A stretch of DNA of 64,000 nucleotides from FACHB-1406 sp034189065 (GCA_034189065.1 JAXHVQ010000007.1:36977-100976), one strand, 5' to 3'; positions 8,929 to 17,955 are shown, numbered from the stretch's first letter. Notes: generated by a model not told the origin, from the sequence alone. Program-made: numbers and translations.

Positions 8929-9603
8929 ATGACAAAAATTTTAGTAATTGAAGACGAAACAGCTTTACGCGCCAATCTTATGGCTTTGCTCGAGGCAGAA
9001 GGATTTGAAGGCATTGAGGCGCAAAATGGAGAACTGGGTATTGAATTAGCGCGCGTTAATACGCCCAGTTTAATTATTTGTGATATCATGATGCCGGGAA
9101 TCGATGGATATACCGTCCTCGAACGCTTACAAAACTCCTCTCAAACTGCTTTGATTCCCTTTATTTTCCTCACGGCAAGATCGGAGCGATCGGAGATTCG
9201 CAAAGGGATTCTTTTAGGGGCAGATGATTATTTAACAAAACCCTTTGATGCCGACGAATTATTTGGCGCGATCGCAGCCCGCTTAAAAAAACAAGAACTC
9301 CTTTACCAGCGCTTTCAAAACTTATCTGAAGAACTCGCTCGTCTCAGCCAAGTGGCTTCGGCTAAAGACGAACTTCTAACGAATTTTAGTCAAGAAATGC
9401 GTCGTCCTCTAACCAATCTTCAGCTCGCCCTTCATCGGCTGCAAGAGAATCCTGACACCGAGAAACGCGAGCAATATCTTGAAGTTTTGCGGGCTGAGTT
9501 TCAACGGGAAATTATGCTGCTCGAACAAGTTTCCGCTCTACAGAAGTTACTTACGCCCGAAAATGTTAATTTACTGACTCAATTTAATATGCTGAAATCT
9601 TAA
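8929..9603 (+). CDS. Response regulator with degenerate HisKA-like C-terminus
   Basis: A 224-residue protein. Residues 1-120 are a complete receiver domain: acidic residues in IEDETALR, phospho-Asp in IICDIMMPG, Thr in FLTARSE and Lys in YLTKPFDAD. The C-terminal 100 residues form a helical region (coiled coil around ELARLSQVASAKDELL). Next comes NFSQEMRRPLTNL, which looks like the H box of a histidine kinase dimerisation domain but with Gln in place of the phospho-accepting His. No ATPase domain follows. The protein could therefore dimerise with, or compete with, the upstream kinase's HisKA domain; that is inference. Probably co-transcribed with the kinase gene. Confidence 0.85.
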   Translation: MTKILVIEDETALRANLMALLEAEGFEGIEAQNGELGIELARVNTPSLIICDIMMPGIDGYTVLERLQNSSQTALIPFIFLTARSERSEIRKGILLGADDYLTKPFDADELFGAIAARLKKQELLYQRFQNLSEELARLSQVASAKDELLTNFSQEMRRPLTNLQLALHRLQENPDTEKREQYLEVLRAEFQREIMLLEQVSALQKLLTPENVNLLTQFNMLKS

Positions 9604-9740
9604 GGAAGAATGGGAGAATGAGAGAATAGGAGAATGGAAGAATTCATCAATTTGAGGGATCGGCGAGGAATGACTCAAAGTTGGTGGCAGTGGCATCCAA
9701 CCGCTGTTTGCGTTCGGGGGCGGAAATGCTATATAAAGCA
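9604..9740. repeat. Dispersed ~130-bp repeat, copy 1
   Basis: Purine-rich GAATGGAAGAATTC lead, then CAATTTGAG..CTCAAAGTTG (imperfect hairpin), then CCGCTGTTTGCGTTCGGG followed by GGCGGAAAT and TATATA. Copies 2 and 3 are at 12027-12143 and 50725-50855. All three lie just beyond the 3' end of a gene. Confidence 0.65.
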
Positions 9741-9809
9741 AGCGATCGCGCGCTACTCCAATCTTGACAAAATTGCTCAAATCTACTTTTAAAACCGCTG
9801 TTCGCCGCT

Positions 9810-10805
9810 TTACCGCATTCGTGTAAAAATCACCATCTCCTTCCCCACAACCGGACTGCGCGCTAACAAATTTCCTTTGAGATCGACGAGTTCCAAATTG
9901 CGAAAATCCAACTCTTGCGATCGCTGCCATATTTCGCGGGAAACTTGGTTTTGTCGCTTCGGCGTAAAATCGTACCAATCCGGCGCGATCGCGAGTTTCA
10001 GCCGACTTCCCACAAAATCTGCCTCCACCGAATGAATCAACCCATCGGCATACTGACTCGTCAGTTGTTCCACCTGGGTTTCAATGGCTGCAATCAAACT
10101 TTGTTCGGGAGTTAATACCGGTTCTGGGGGTGGCGGTGGCGGTTCGAGAACCACCGTTTCGGGTTCGCTAGGCGCTTGGAGTTCTTCGGGAACCTCAGTC
10201 ATTTCGGGAACTTCGGGTTCCTCGGTAACTTCAGCTTCCTCGGCAACTTCGGGTTCTTCGGGAACTTCGGCGGTTTGGGAAGGCACTTCAACCTCAATAG
10301 GCGCTTCCAACTGCGGGGGGATGTCAATATCCTCTGCTTCTGGCGGCGGTTGGACAATGGCAACCGGTTCGGGAATGGGTTCGGCGCGATCGGGCAACAA
10401 TACGATTATCGCTGAGAAAATGAGTATAGTTAGGGTAGCGAGAGTCCCGGTAATCGCCCAATCGGATAACTTTTCGTTGAGAGAGACAGGAAGTAACGCG
10501 CGGACGCGATCGACAACCCAATCCCATGCTGCCATCAGGCGATCGAAATTATTCCTCGGTTCGGGGGGAATGGGAACCGATTTAACCGGCGGCGCAACGG
10601 CAGCGATGGAACTTTCCAGCGTCTCGACACTTTGCTGTAGCGTTTCGGTTGTCGCCGTCGGCGGTAACGCCTCAATGTTTGCCGCATCGAGTCGATTGAC
10701 AGCATCTTCCAATCGTCGAATCGTATCCCGCAGCACTCTTAGGGTTTCGGTTTTTGATAACGTCCCCTCCACTGCTTCGGGTTGTTCTTGTGGTTCGTCT
10801 GACAT
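9810..10805 (-). CDS. Single-pass membrane protein with Pro/Glu-rich linker
   Basis: A 331-residue protein. The N-terminal cytoplasmic region (residues 1-110) has a predicted helix (LRVLRDTIRRLEDAVNRLDAANIEAL). One transmembrane helix is near residues 130-155 (ITGTLATLTILIFSAIIVLL). A long acidic Pro/Glu/Val-rich spacer (repeats of PEVPEE/TEEPEV) follows. The conserved C-terminal 100 residues (LIAAIETQVEQLTSQYADGL ... MVIFTRMR) are presumably periplasmic. Start chosen at the ATG at 10805 (MSDEPQEQ), which has a good GGGAG at the right distance. No catalytic motif is visible; function unknown. Confidence 0.75.
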   Translation of the reverse strand: MSDEPQEQPEAVEGTLSKTETLRVLRDTIRRLEDAVNRLDAANIEALPPTATTETLQQSVETLESSIAAVAPPVKSVPIPPEPRNNFDRLMAAWDWVVDRVRALLPVSLNEKLSDWAITGTLATLTILIFSAIIVLLPDRAEPIPEPVAIVQPPPEAEDIDIPPQLEAPIEVEVPSQTAEVPEEPEVAEEAEVTEEPEVPEMTEVPEELQAPSEPETVVLEPPPPPPEPVLTPEQSLIAAIETQVEQLTSQYADGLIHSVEADFVGSRLKLAIAPDWYDFTPKRQNQVSREIWQRSQELDFRNLELVDLKGNLLARSPVVGKEMVIFTRMR

Positions 10806-11021
10806 CGTTTTCTCCCTAGACAGCATTCAACAGCCCAGTTTTTCGATAAAGTTGAAAGGTCTACGTTATACTCAATTTCATAGCCCCGGGCTGCTTGCTA
10901 TTGTATCTTTTCCCGCTGAGGGTTTGCAGGGGTTAAAATTCCCCGCACCAGGACAAATTTAGCACTTTTTGTTCTCTCCATCGTCTATTTAACTAAATTT
11001 ATTGCCTTTTATTTTTGCGTT

Positions 11022-11984
11022 ATGAGTTTGAAACGCCGTCAATTTTTGGGATTGAGTGCTTTGGGTGGATTGGTTCTCGCCACTGGCAGCCAAATTTTAA
11101 CTCATATGACTTCGCGCGGGAAAGATGACGATGCGATCGCGTCTTCTGTCTCTTCTGTCTCTTCTCCTCTTCCCCCCCAACCCCAACCTTCTGCCGACGA
11201 ACCCGAAGCGCGCTTTGCGTCGGTGGCGGATAGCGGAACGGGTGCAGAGGGCCAATATGCGGTTGCACGCGCAATGGCGCAATATCACCTTTCTAACCCT
11301 TACCCCCTGGTTGTTTTAGCGGGGGATAATATTTACAATAAGGGCGAAATTGAGAAAGTTGAGGCGGTTTTTGAACGTCCCTACGAACCTTTACTCGATC
11401 TCGGCGTTCGATTTTACGCAGCGCTGGGAAACCACGATGTTCGGACTGAAAACGGCGATCGCCAAGTGGAATATCCGGGTTTTAATATGCAGGGGCGTTA
11501 TTACACCTTTCGTCAAGGGGACGTACAATTCTTTACTCTCGATACCAATTTGTACTACGTTCGCAACACCGCCAACAATCCTCCGGGCGACGCGCAACTG
11601 GCTTGGTTGCAGGAAGAATTAAGTCGCAGCGATGCGCCGTGGAAAGTGGTTTTCGGCCATCATCAAATTTATTCTTCGGGACATTACGGGGTGAATCGGG
11701 CGTTTGTCGAGAAGTTTGTGCCGCTATTTAAGCAATACCGCGTACAATTGTATATTAACGGTCACGACCATCACTACGAACGCTCGAAATCCATTGATGG
11801 GACAACATATCTGATTTGTGGCGGCGGCGGCGCGCGAATTCGTCCGGTAGAACAAGCTGAGTTTAGTGCTTATGCGGAGTCGCGTTTGAGTTTTGCCGCC
11901 TATGAAGTGTACCGCGATCGCATCGTGATTCGGGGCGTTGGTACTGATGGGCAAGTTTTTGATGAAGGAGTTGTACTCGTTTAG
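11022..11984 (+). CDS. Secreted calcineurin-like metallophosphoesterase (acid-phosphatase type)
   Basis: A 320-residue protein. The N-terminus SLKRRQFLGLSALGGLVLATG is a twin-arginine (Tat) signal with the RRxFLG motif and hydrophobic core, so export in folded form to the periplasm is expected. All metal-binding motifs of the purple-acid-phosphatase/calcineurin-like fold are in order: ADSGTG, GDNIY, GNHD, FGHHQIYS and NGHDHHYE. These ligate a bimetallic centre that hydrolyses phosphomonoesters. The Ser/Pro-rich stretch after the signal is a linker. It stands alone with long spacers both sides; no Pho box was recognised upstream. Confidence 0.85.
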   Translation: MSLKRRQFLGLSALGGLVLATGSQILTHMTSRGKDDDAIASSVSSVSSPLPPQPQPSADEPEARFASVADSGTGAEGQYAVARAMAQYHLSNPYPLVVLAGDNIYNKGEIEKVEAVFERPYEPLLDLGVRFYAALGNHDVRTENGDRQVEYPGFNMQGRYYTFRQGDVQFFTLDTNLYYVRNTANNPPGDAQLAWLQEELSRSDAPWKVVFGHHQIYSSGHYGVNRAFVEKFVPLFKQYRVQLYINGHDHHYERSKSIDGTTYLICGGGGARIRPVEQAEFSAYAESRLSFAAYEVYRDRIVIRGVGTDGQVFDEGVVLV

Positions 11985-12026
11985 GTTTATATAGCGTTTC
12001 TATTTGGGTTGCAAAACTCTAGCTTC

Positions 12027-12143
12027 GGAAGAATGGAAGAATGGAAGAATTCACCAATTTGAAAAACAAGCGAGGAATGACTCAAAGTTGATGATATCCG
12101 ATCGCTGTTTACGTTCGGGGACGGAAATATTATATATAGCAAT
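12027..12143. repeat. Dispersed ~130-bp repeat, copy 2
   Basis: Same order of blocks as 9604-9740: GGAAGAATGGAAGAATTC, CAATTTGA..GAGGAATGACTCAAAGTTG, CGCTGTTTACGTTCGGGG, CGGAAAT, TATATATAGC. It lies after the metallophosphoesterase gene. Confidence 0.65.
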
Positions 12144-12272
12144 TCTATTTTATTTGTGACAGGTGAGAAACTTGAAACCCAGGTATAGAAAGAATCGCAG
12201 CGAGCGAAAATTGCTACAACCTATTTAGGCTTGCTATCAACTTCATTCCTCCGAGCGATGTTTCATATGAAA

Positions 12273-12389
12273 CCCCTCAAAAGATGCTACATATCTTTTC
12301 CCCCGTCTCCCCATCTCCCCGTCTCCCCATCTCCCCGTCTCCCCATCTCCCCATCAATCATTTGTAGCAATCATTCAAGGATTTCATAT
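12273..12389. repeat. Dispersed element with CCCCATCTCC core, copy A
   Basis: Ends CCCCTCAAAAGATGC and ATTCAAGGATTTCATAT flank tandem CCCCATCT/CCCCGTCT units. The element recurs in the opposite orientation at 56847-56955, and each copy abuts the start of a gene. Confidence 0.6.
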
Positions 12390-12392
12390 CAG

Positions 12393-13016
12393 ATGTCCTA
12401 CAGCGACTTTAAAACAATTGACCAAGCTGTTTCTGCTTTTGAATTAACAGTCGAAGATATTCCCCACTTTTTTGGAAAAATTGAACCGATCGAACCTTCC
12501 CAAAAACTCCGAGAAACACTCGACGAAACCTTAGACTTGGCGGCGAGCATTAGTACTAAAAAAGCTCGTTCTGAACTCATGATCGCTCCTATTTTACTAG
12601 AAGTTAGGCGCAAATTCAATAATAAAATCGGTTATTTTTCTGGCAATACATTCAATATCGATGAATCTAAGGGATTGACAGGTGCTTGCGATTTTATTTT
12701 AAGTGCATCGAACAATCAATCTCTCGTAACTGCTCCCATTTTAACCTTAGTTGAAGCGAAAGATAATGACATTCGCGTCGGGTTAGGTCAATGCGTCGCC
12801 CAAATGGTTGCCGCTCAAATTTTCAATACTCGTAAGGGAGTAGAGCAAGCAGTGATATATGGTGCTGTTTCAACGGGTACAAACTGGAAGTTTATCTTGT
12901 TAGAAGATAATAGAGTAAAAATTGATTTAACTGAATACTTTATTATTCAGCTCGATCGCATTTTAGGAATTCTAGCCGAACCTTTTCGGCTTTATTTTGA
13001 GAGTTCGATTAAGTAA
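12393..13016 (+). CDS. PD-(D/E)XK nuclease-like protein
   Basis: A 207-residue protein of a type widespread in cyanobacteria. The conserved pattern fits the PD-(D/E)XK fold: an early Glu in ARSELMIAPILLEV, Asp in GACDFILSA, the E-x-K motif in LTLVEAKDND, and a following helix with Gln (LGQCVAQMVAAQIF). Whether it is an active nuclease or a structural relative is not known. The ATG at 12393 is chosen because the longer open frame from 12231 reads through a dispersed repeat. It is single, with A/T-rich simple repeats after it. Confidence 0.65.
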   Translation: MSYSDFKTIDQAVSAFELTVEDIPHFFGKIEPIEPSQKLRETLDETLDLAASISTKKARSELMIAPILLEVRRKFNNKIGYFSGNTFNIDESKGLTGACDFILSASNNQSLVTAPILTLVEAKDNDIRVGLGQCVAQMVAAQIFNTRKGVEQAVIYGAVSTGTNWKFILLEDNRVKIDLTEYFIIQLDRILGILAEPFRLYFESSIK

Positions 13017-13080
13017 GTTCCTGTGTTTAAGACTCACTCAAATTATTCATTATTCATTATTCATTATTCATTATTCATTG

Positions 13081-14568
13081 TTAATTGCTCGTTCTCACCG
13101 TCAAAACTTGCGGCGGCGTAGCATCGGGGGGATAGAGAAAATCAATTTTAACATCGCGGCGATCGCGCGGAGGCAATGTCAGCGTCACTAACGGCTCTCC
13201 CTGCTGTCCCCGACGCTGTACCAAATGATACGCTTGAGTTCGCACTCTACCGCGTTCGTCAGTGTATCTCACTTGCACCGTTCCTCGGAAGAAGACGCGA
13301 TCTTCAGGGGGATCGAGAAAACGCAACTCCCCGCGATCGCCATCCTCCTTCAACGGCGTAGAAAGCGCGATCGCCACCCGACGCGGCTCATCCGTATTAT
13401 TCACCAACGGTAACGTCAAATAGTAATGAATCCCGTAATTCCCGTTAGCTAAATAGGCCGTATCGGGATAGCGAACCAGCATCGGCGCGCTCTGAACCTG
13501 TCCCGTGCCGAAAGTCCCTTGGGGAAGGCTACTCAAAGGATAGGAAAAGGCTTCCCCTGCAGCCGGAATCGCCAACGTCCGGCTGCGGTCATCGTCAGTT
13601 ACCACCGTTTGCCACTGAGAGCCCATCGCCACTCCAGCAACCCGTCCGTAAATTGGGTCGTCCGTTTTCGCATCCAAAGGCGTAGGCGAGCGATCGCGCG
13701 GCGTAGCGAGGGAACCCCGAACCACCAGTTGCGCCCATTCTTCGAGGCTGGGGGAACGGTGGGGGACGGGACGAGAGGGGATGGGCGTGTTTTCGAGAAC
13801 TTTGAGAGGATCTAGGAGATCGACTCCGGCGGGGGGTTTGGGCGGATTGCGCAGGGGAGCGGGCATTGCTAAACTGGCGACATGAACCGCACCGTCGCTG
13901 CGCAGGCGGATCAAAGTCGAACGAGCATTGCCCAAACGGATGGGCAGACTAAATAGAGTTTGAACCGATCGCGGCGGAATGGTCAACTGCGACGGAAAGC
14001 CCGATTGACTCAACCCTCGCAAAATATCGTTGGTTAACCGAGAACCCGGCCCCGAAAAAACCGATCCCGAAGAATTATCGAGGCGAGAGGGCAAATCGAT
14101 AAAAGGAGCATCGGGAGTCGTAACATAGCTGAGTCCTTGGAGGACGTGGACATTGATGGCGCGATTTCCGGGATTATAAATGAGGACACCGTGGTAAATC
14201 GGTCGCCAGTCCGACGATCTGTGAGACCGGGCGATATGGTGGGTGAAAATATCGAAGCGTCCTTGTAGGGGATAATTGAGATGGGCGCTTGCTTCCGCCA
14301 TGCCCGCTTTCGGGAAGGTAGAGAGTAAAATTCCCGTCCCGTAAACCACTTCGGGACTGTTGCTGTTAAAGACGGGGACGCGATCGAGTTGTCCCGGAAG
14401 CGGTCGAATTTCCTGCGCTTCGGCGATGGTTCGGGTTAGGAAATAGGGAAAACTCGCTGCGATCGCCTCTTGCGATCGGGGCTCTTGGGTTGTTTCGACG
14501 AATGCGGTTTCGGGATTGGGGAGGGGGTTAATTTGAGCCGGGAGAAAAATGGGTAAAAATGACCACAT
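13081..14568 (-). CDS. DUF3370-family secreted protein
   Basis: A 495-residue protein recognised by the family core EIRPLPGQLDRVPVFNSNSP and GTGILLSTFP. It is rich in beta structure, with IYHGVLIYNPGNRAINVHVLQGLSYV typical of the family. DUF3370 proteins are cyanobacterial and mostly exported. The N-terminus here (MWSFLPIFLPAQINPLP) is a short hydrophobic segment that may be an incomplete signal peptide, and the true start could be elsewhere. The biochemical function of the family is unknown. It is encoded alone on the minus strand. Confidence 0.75.
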   Translation of the reverse strand: MWSFLPIFLPAQINPLPNPETAFVETTQEPRSQEAIAASFPYFLTRTIAEAQEIRPLPGQLDRVPVFNSNSPEVVYGTGILLSTFPKAGMAEASAHLNYPLQGRFDIFTHHIARSHRSSDWRPIYHGVLIYNPGNRAINVHVLQGLSYVTTPDAPFIDLPSRLDNSSGSVFSGPGSRLTNDILRGLSQSGFPSQLTIPPRSVQTLFSLPIRLGNARSTLIRLRSDGAVHVASLAMPAPLRNPPKPPAGVDLLDPLKVLENTPIPSRPVPHRSPSLEEWAQLVVRGSLATPRDRSPTPLDAKTDDPIYGRVAGVAMGSQWQTVVTDDDRSRTLAIPAAGEAFSYPLSSLPQGTFGTGQVQSAPMLVRYPDTAYLANGNYGIHYYLTLPLVNNTDEPRRVAIALSTPLKEDGDRGELRFLDPPEDRVFFRGTVQVRYTDERGRVRTQAYHLVQRRGQQGEPLVTLTLPPRDRRDVKIDFLYPPDATPPQVLTVRTSN

Positions 14569-14917
14569 GAACGGGAACTTTTCGGTGCTGTCGAGTTTTT
14601 TGGGGAGCGTGCCTGCCTTAAAATATCACAAGATGTTACAGAAGTCATTGGTTATTGGTCATTTGTCGTTGGTCATTTGTCATTGGTTCTATAGCAATCA
14701 TAAAGAGGTTGCCCCATTTCTCGTTTCCAGAAGTCTGACCACACAAGTGTTTCAGGATTTCACTATTTCACGACTAATCTAGGATTGCCATAGAACCTAA
14801 AACCTAAAACCTAGCTTAGTCATCGATCCTTCGTCTTTGATTCTCTTACCTACCGTAGGATTTGCTGTACGAAGCTGAAACCCCATTAATCAATGCGATC
14901 GAGGTATATTAGGGTTG

Positions 14918-15086
14918 CTTAAAAATTAAAAATTAAAAATTAAAAATTAAAAATTAAATACAATTCCCCCCTGCTCCCTCTGCTTCCCCTGCTTCCCCTG
15001 CTCCCCCGCTCTCCCGCTCTCCCGCTCTCCCGCTCTCCCGCTCCCCTGCTTCCCCTGCTCCCCCTGCTTCCCCTGCTTCCCCTGCT
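14918..15086. repeat. Simple-repeat tract: AAAATT units then CCCCTGCTT/CCCGCTCT units
   Basis: AAAATTAAAAATT repeats at about 14918-14957 are followed by tandem CCCTGCTTC and TCCCGCTC units to about 15086. The spacer 14569-15133 otherwise holds CATTTGTC/CATTGGT filler repeats; no gene seen in it. Confidence 0.7.
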
Positions 15087-15133
15087 CATTACAACACTAT
15101 ATTCAGCAAGCCCTACCGTACTGTCTGTCGATA

Positions 15134-16192
15134 ATGGAACTTCTATTTGAACCGTTTGCGGTAAAAAAACGCATCCCCCTCACCATCAGTCGCGGGACAA
15201 CCGCCCAAAATACTAACATTTGGCTGCGCTTGCGGGAGGATGGCATTGAAGGATGGGGGGAAGTGTCGCCGTTTTCTGTGACTCGCGCGCCTAAACCTTC
15301 GACGGAAATGTTGCTTGCAGAATTAAAGGCGATCGCGGCCTTCCTCCAAGCCTATCACCCCCTCCAACGACAATCGATAGAAGAATTATTACGCGCTCAA
15401 AAGGTTTCCTCCGGCGCGCGCGCAGCCATCGATACCGCCCTCCACGACTGGTTGGGCAAACGCGCCAATCTCCCTCTATGGCAGTTGCTGGGACTCGATA
15501 TAGAGCGCGTTGTCTCCATTTCCGTTACCATCGGCATTAGTTCTCCCGAAGCAGCGCGACAGCGGGTGCGACAGTGGCAAGAAGTCGTAGATGCAGGGGT
15601 TTTGAAAATTAAGTTGGGCAGTCCGGAGGGAGTAGAATGCGATCGCGCCCAATTTCTCGCCGTGCGCGAAGAAGTACCCAACGCCCATTTAACCGTCGAT
15701 GCCAACGGGGGATGGAGTTTGGCCGAAGCGGTGGAAATGAGCGAATGGTTGGCCGAACGCGGCGTACAATATCTAGAACAGCCGTTACCCGTCGGCGAGG
15801 AAGATAAACTCTCTCAATTATCCGCGCGATCGCCTCTTCCGATTTTTGTCGATGAAAGTTGTTTTAATAGCAGCGATATTCCGCGTCTTGCCGGTTGCGT
15901 CAGTGGCGTTAATCTCAAACTGATGAAAGCGGGGGGGTTAAGCGAAGTGTTGCGCGCAGTTCACATTGCCAAAGCGTGCGGCTTACAGGTGATGTATGGC
16001 TGTTATTCCGACAGCACTTTAGCCAATACAGCCATGTCCCATCTCGCGCCGTTAGCTGATTATCTCGATCTTGACAGTCATCTCAATTTGCTCGACGATC
16101 CTTTTACAGGAGCGCAATTGCAGGAAGGACGTTTAATTCCCAATTCTTTACCGGGGTTAGGAGTCAGTAAACAGTTCTACCAATATCCCTGA
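15134..16192 (+). CDS. Dipeptide epimerase-like enolase-superfamily enzyme
   Basis: A 352-residue enzyme of the muconate-lactonising-enzyme subgroup, the full usual length. The N-terminal capping domain (residues 1-120) is followed by a TIM barrel. The barrel carries the K-x-K pair in LKIKLGSPEG, the three metal ligands in VDANGGW, YLEQPLP and FVDESCF, and the second-side base Lys in NLKLMKAGG. This places it with L-Ala-D/L-Glu and related dipeptide epimerases, which abstract the alpha proton of the C-terminal residue, for example in murein peptide recycling. O-succinylbenzoate synthase is a less likely alternative. It has its own promoter region and overlaps the CHAT remnant by 16 bp at its end. 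Confidence 0.8.
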   Translation: MELLFEPFAVKKRIPLTISRGTTAQNTNIWLRLREDGIEGWGEVSPFSVTRAPKPSTEMLLAELKAIAAFLQAYHPLQRQSIEELLRAQKVSSGARAAIDTALHDWLGKRANLPLWQLLGLDIERVVSISVTIGISSPEAARQRVRQWQEVVDAGVLKIKLGSPEGVECDRAQFLAVREEVPNAHLTVDANGGWSLAEAVEMSEWLAERGVQYLEQPLPVGEEDKLSQLSARSPLPIFVDESCFNSSDIPRLAGCVSGVNLKLMKAGGLSEVLRAVHIAKACGLQVMYGCYSDSTLANTAMSHLAPLADYLDLDSHLNLLDDPFTGAQLQEGRLIPNSLPGLGVSKQFYQYP

Positions 16193-16386
16193 ATCGTAAA
16201 CGCCGCCCAATAATAAGGCGCTGAGTAACTGTCGCCTTGCCACATTGCCAGTTGTGCCTGTCGCAGCGCCTCTGCCGGATCGATTCCTTGTTCGAGCATT
16301 TTACGGTAATAATCGATCGTTAAAATTGAGGTTGCGCGATCGCTTACACTCCACAAACTCGCCGCGCAATAGCATACATAAAGCAT
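16177..16386 (-). pseudogene. CHAT-domain protein remnant (C-terminal end only)
   Basis: A 69-codon frame whose translation matches the last part of CHAT (caspase-like, HetF/TPR-associated) proteases. It contains ASLWSVSDRATSILTIDYYRKML, then a PAEALRQAQLAMWQG block and a final PYYWAAFTIQGYW. The upstream catalytic His and Cys blocks are missing; sequence beyond 16386 does not continue the domain. It is judged a truncated relic rather than a working gene. It ends inside the 3' end of the convergent epimerase gene. Confidence 0.75.
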
Positions 16387-16734
16387 CTTGTCAACCCCAC
16401 AACCCCTTCACATTGGTTGCGGTGTGGGGGAGGCGATCGAAGTCGCCGCAGTTATTGCGGAGGAGATTTTCGTATTGGGACAAATCCCCAAATCTCTTTC
16501 CCAACTCTGGGCAAGGGACTTTGAAATATTATTCCGGCTCCCCTTCTCGCCTATGCTTCCCCCCTGAAATTAGCAGGGCGTTTTTATTTTCAAATTATAC
16601 TCCCAAAGAAAAGGGGGGACTTTTGAAAAAAATCCTCCTTAAATGGCGATCTTTCCCAGATTTTATCGCCCGAAAGATCGTTTTTATTTTATTTTTGAGT
16701 CCCGACTTTGAAAACGCCCTGCTTGTTAAGCGCT

Positions 16735-16800
16735 TCCCCCTTTTTTAAGGGGGGTTAGGGGGATCGCCTGTACCTCACTAATCGCGAAAACTGCTATAGC
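16735..16800. repeat. Right part of the TGAGGTACA element
   Basis: A C-run/G-run hairpin, then TGTACCTCAC and GCGAAAACTGCTATAGC, matching the arms of the element at 1381-1491. The surrounding spacer 16387-16970 contains no convincing gene. Confidence 0.45.
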
Positions 16801-16830
16801 ATTTCTGAACGGGATGTAAACCGTTTCAAC

Positions 16831-16858
16831 GTAGGGACGTTCAATTGAACGTCCCTAC
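16831..16858. repeat. 28-bp perfect palindrome GTAGGGACGTT..AACGTCCCTAC, CAATTG centre
   Basis: Left arm GTAGGGACGTT, centre CAATTG, right arm AACGTCCCTAC. It is flanked by CCGTTTCAAC on the left. Further members are at 18746-18773, 27892-27911, 24564-24581, 37183-37200, 50652-50677 and 59964-59989. Confidence 0.8.
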
Positions 16859-16970
16859 TCGCGGTGAATTTGAATTCTGGGCTATTTATTGTTTACGTTT
16901 CAGAGCGAAAACGCTATAGTACCCAATTGTAAGTGGAGCGATCGCAAAAACTGGAAACGAGTTAAGTCAG

Positions 16971-17666
16971 TTAGAGTGAAGCTTGACGAAGCTTGTACTG
17001 TTCTTTGTTGAATTGCTGTTGTTTGGCGGTCAATCGGTCGTTTTCTTCCAGGGGAGGTCGCATATCCCACTGCGTTTCTGCGAAGATGAGGAGCGTGGCG
17101 GTCATTGCGATTCCGGTAGCGAGAAATTGATATCCTGCGACGTAAGGGAGAAGGAAGATTGCGGCTATATGCACGATTGCGGCGAGGATAAAGGCGCGCG
17201 ATCGCATTCCGATTCCGGTGAAAATGTAACCCAACGCCGATAAAACTAACCACAGATTGCAGAGGTTCATTAAAACCCATCCCCAACCGAGGAAAATTCC
17301 TAAGTCTGTGACAACTACGCCGATTAGCATTAATGCAACCCAGCCGTATAATACCCAGCGCAGGTGTTCAATCTTGACCCAAAAGTTGGTGAGAACGCTC
17401 ATTCCGATACAACCTGCTACCGATAAAACCGACCAAAATATGGCTTGTGCGGTCCAGCTAATGGGTGCAAATTGAGCGGTGAAGAAGATCGCGGCACAGA
17501 TGAGTCCCCAAAGGACAAAAACTTGGTCGATGCGAGTGTAAAGCAAAGAAACTAGCTTTTTCTCTTGAATTTGAAGGTGGAGTTGGAGCAAACCTTTGAG
17601 GTCTTGGACATCTAAAGCTTCTTGCTTGCGACGGAAAATGGGTTCGGTCGGATGGAAGAACTTCAT
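16971..17666 (-). CDS. Conserved polytopic membrane protein of unknown function
   Basis: A 231-residue protein. The cytoplasmic N-terminal helix (EALDVQDLKGLLQLHLQIQ) is followed by about six hydrophobic segments (for example QVFVLWGLICAAIFFTAQF, WVLYGWVALMLIGVVVTDL, AFILAAIVHIAAIFLLPYV). A charged C-terminal tail follows (TAKQQQFNKEQYKLRQ). No transporter or enzyme motif is visible. The ATG at 17666 is the first in frame and precedes the conserved-looking FHPTEPIFRRKQE region. Transcribed alone. Confidence 0.7.
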   Translation of the reverse strand: MKFFHPTEPIFRRKQEALDVQDLKGLLQLHLQIQEKKLVSLLYTRIDQVFVLWGLICAAIFFTAQFAPISWTAQAIFWSVLSVAGCIGMSVLTNFWVKIEHLRWVLYGWVALMLIGVVVTDLGIFLGWGWVLMNLCNLWLVLSALGYIFTGIGMRSRAFILAAIVHIAAIFLLPYVAGYQFLATGIAMTATLLIFAETQWDMRPPLEENDRLTAKQQQFNKEQYKLRQASL

Positions 17667-17955
17667 TGCGGCTTCAGTTGTGTATGTAGTGTGTGTAGGT
17701 AGCGTATCTTTGCTTTCGTAAACTTTCTTTAAGATAATACATAATTCTGTCTTTGGGAAGAGGGTTTACAGATTTTTTTCGATTTTCTTGGAGAAATATA
17801 TTGTCAACTATCTAAAGATAGATTAATGTGTGTTTTATCTTCGGTATATCGTCTTTTATTGTTCCCAACCCTGAAACCGATCTGCCCTTTTTTCCAAGTA
17901 CAGCGTTACCCTCGAACTCAACAGATACGTCAGCCAATAGCACTTTTCATTTGCC

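Noticed and set aside
9571..9978. 135-codon minus-strand frame beyond the response regulator, and the similar frame at 50625-51179
   Set aside because: The shared peptide (FPPPNANSG, TLSHSS) comes from the dispersed 130-bp repeat read backwards. Frame conservation is lost in copy 2, so it is not a gene family.
10084..10962. 292-codon Ser/Gly/Thr-rich frame opposite the Pro/Glu-rich membrane protein
   Set aside because: Mirror frame of the Pro/Glu linker; low complexity, no start signal, and the minus-strand gene has a proper ribosome binding site.
14918..15086. CRISPR-like array in the C/T-rich tract
   Set aside because: The units are short simple repeats without unique spacers of constant length; no cas genes nearby.
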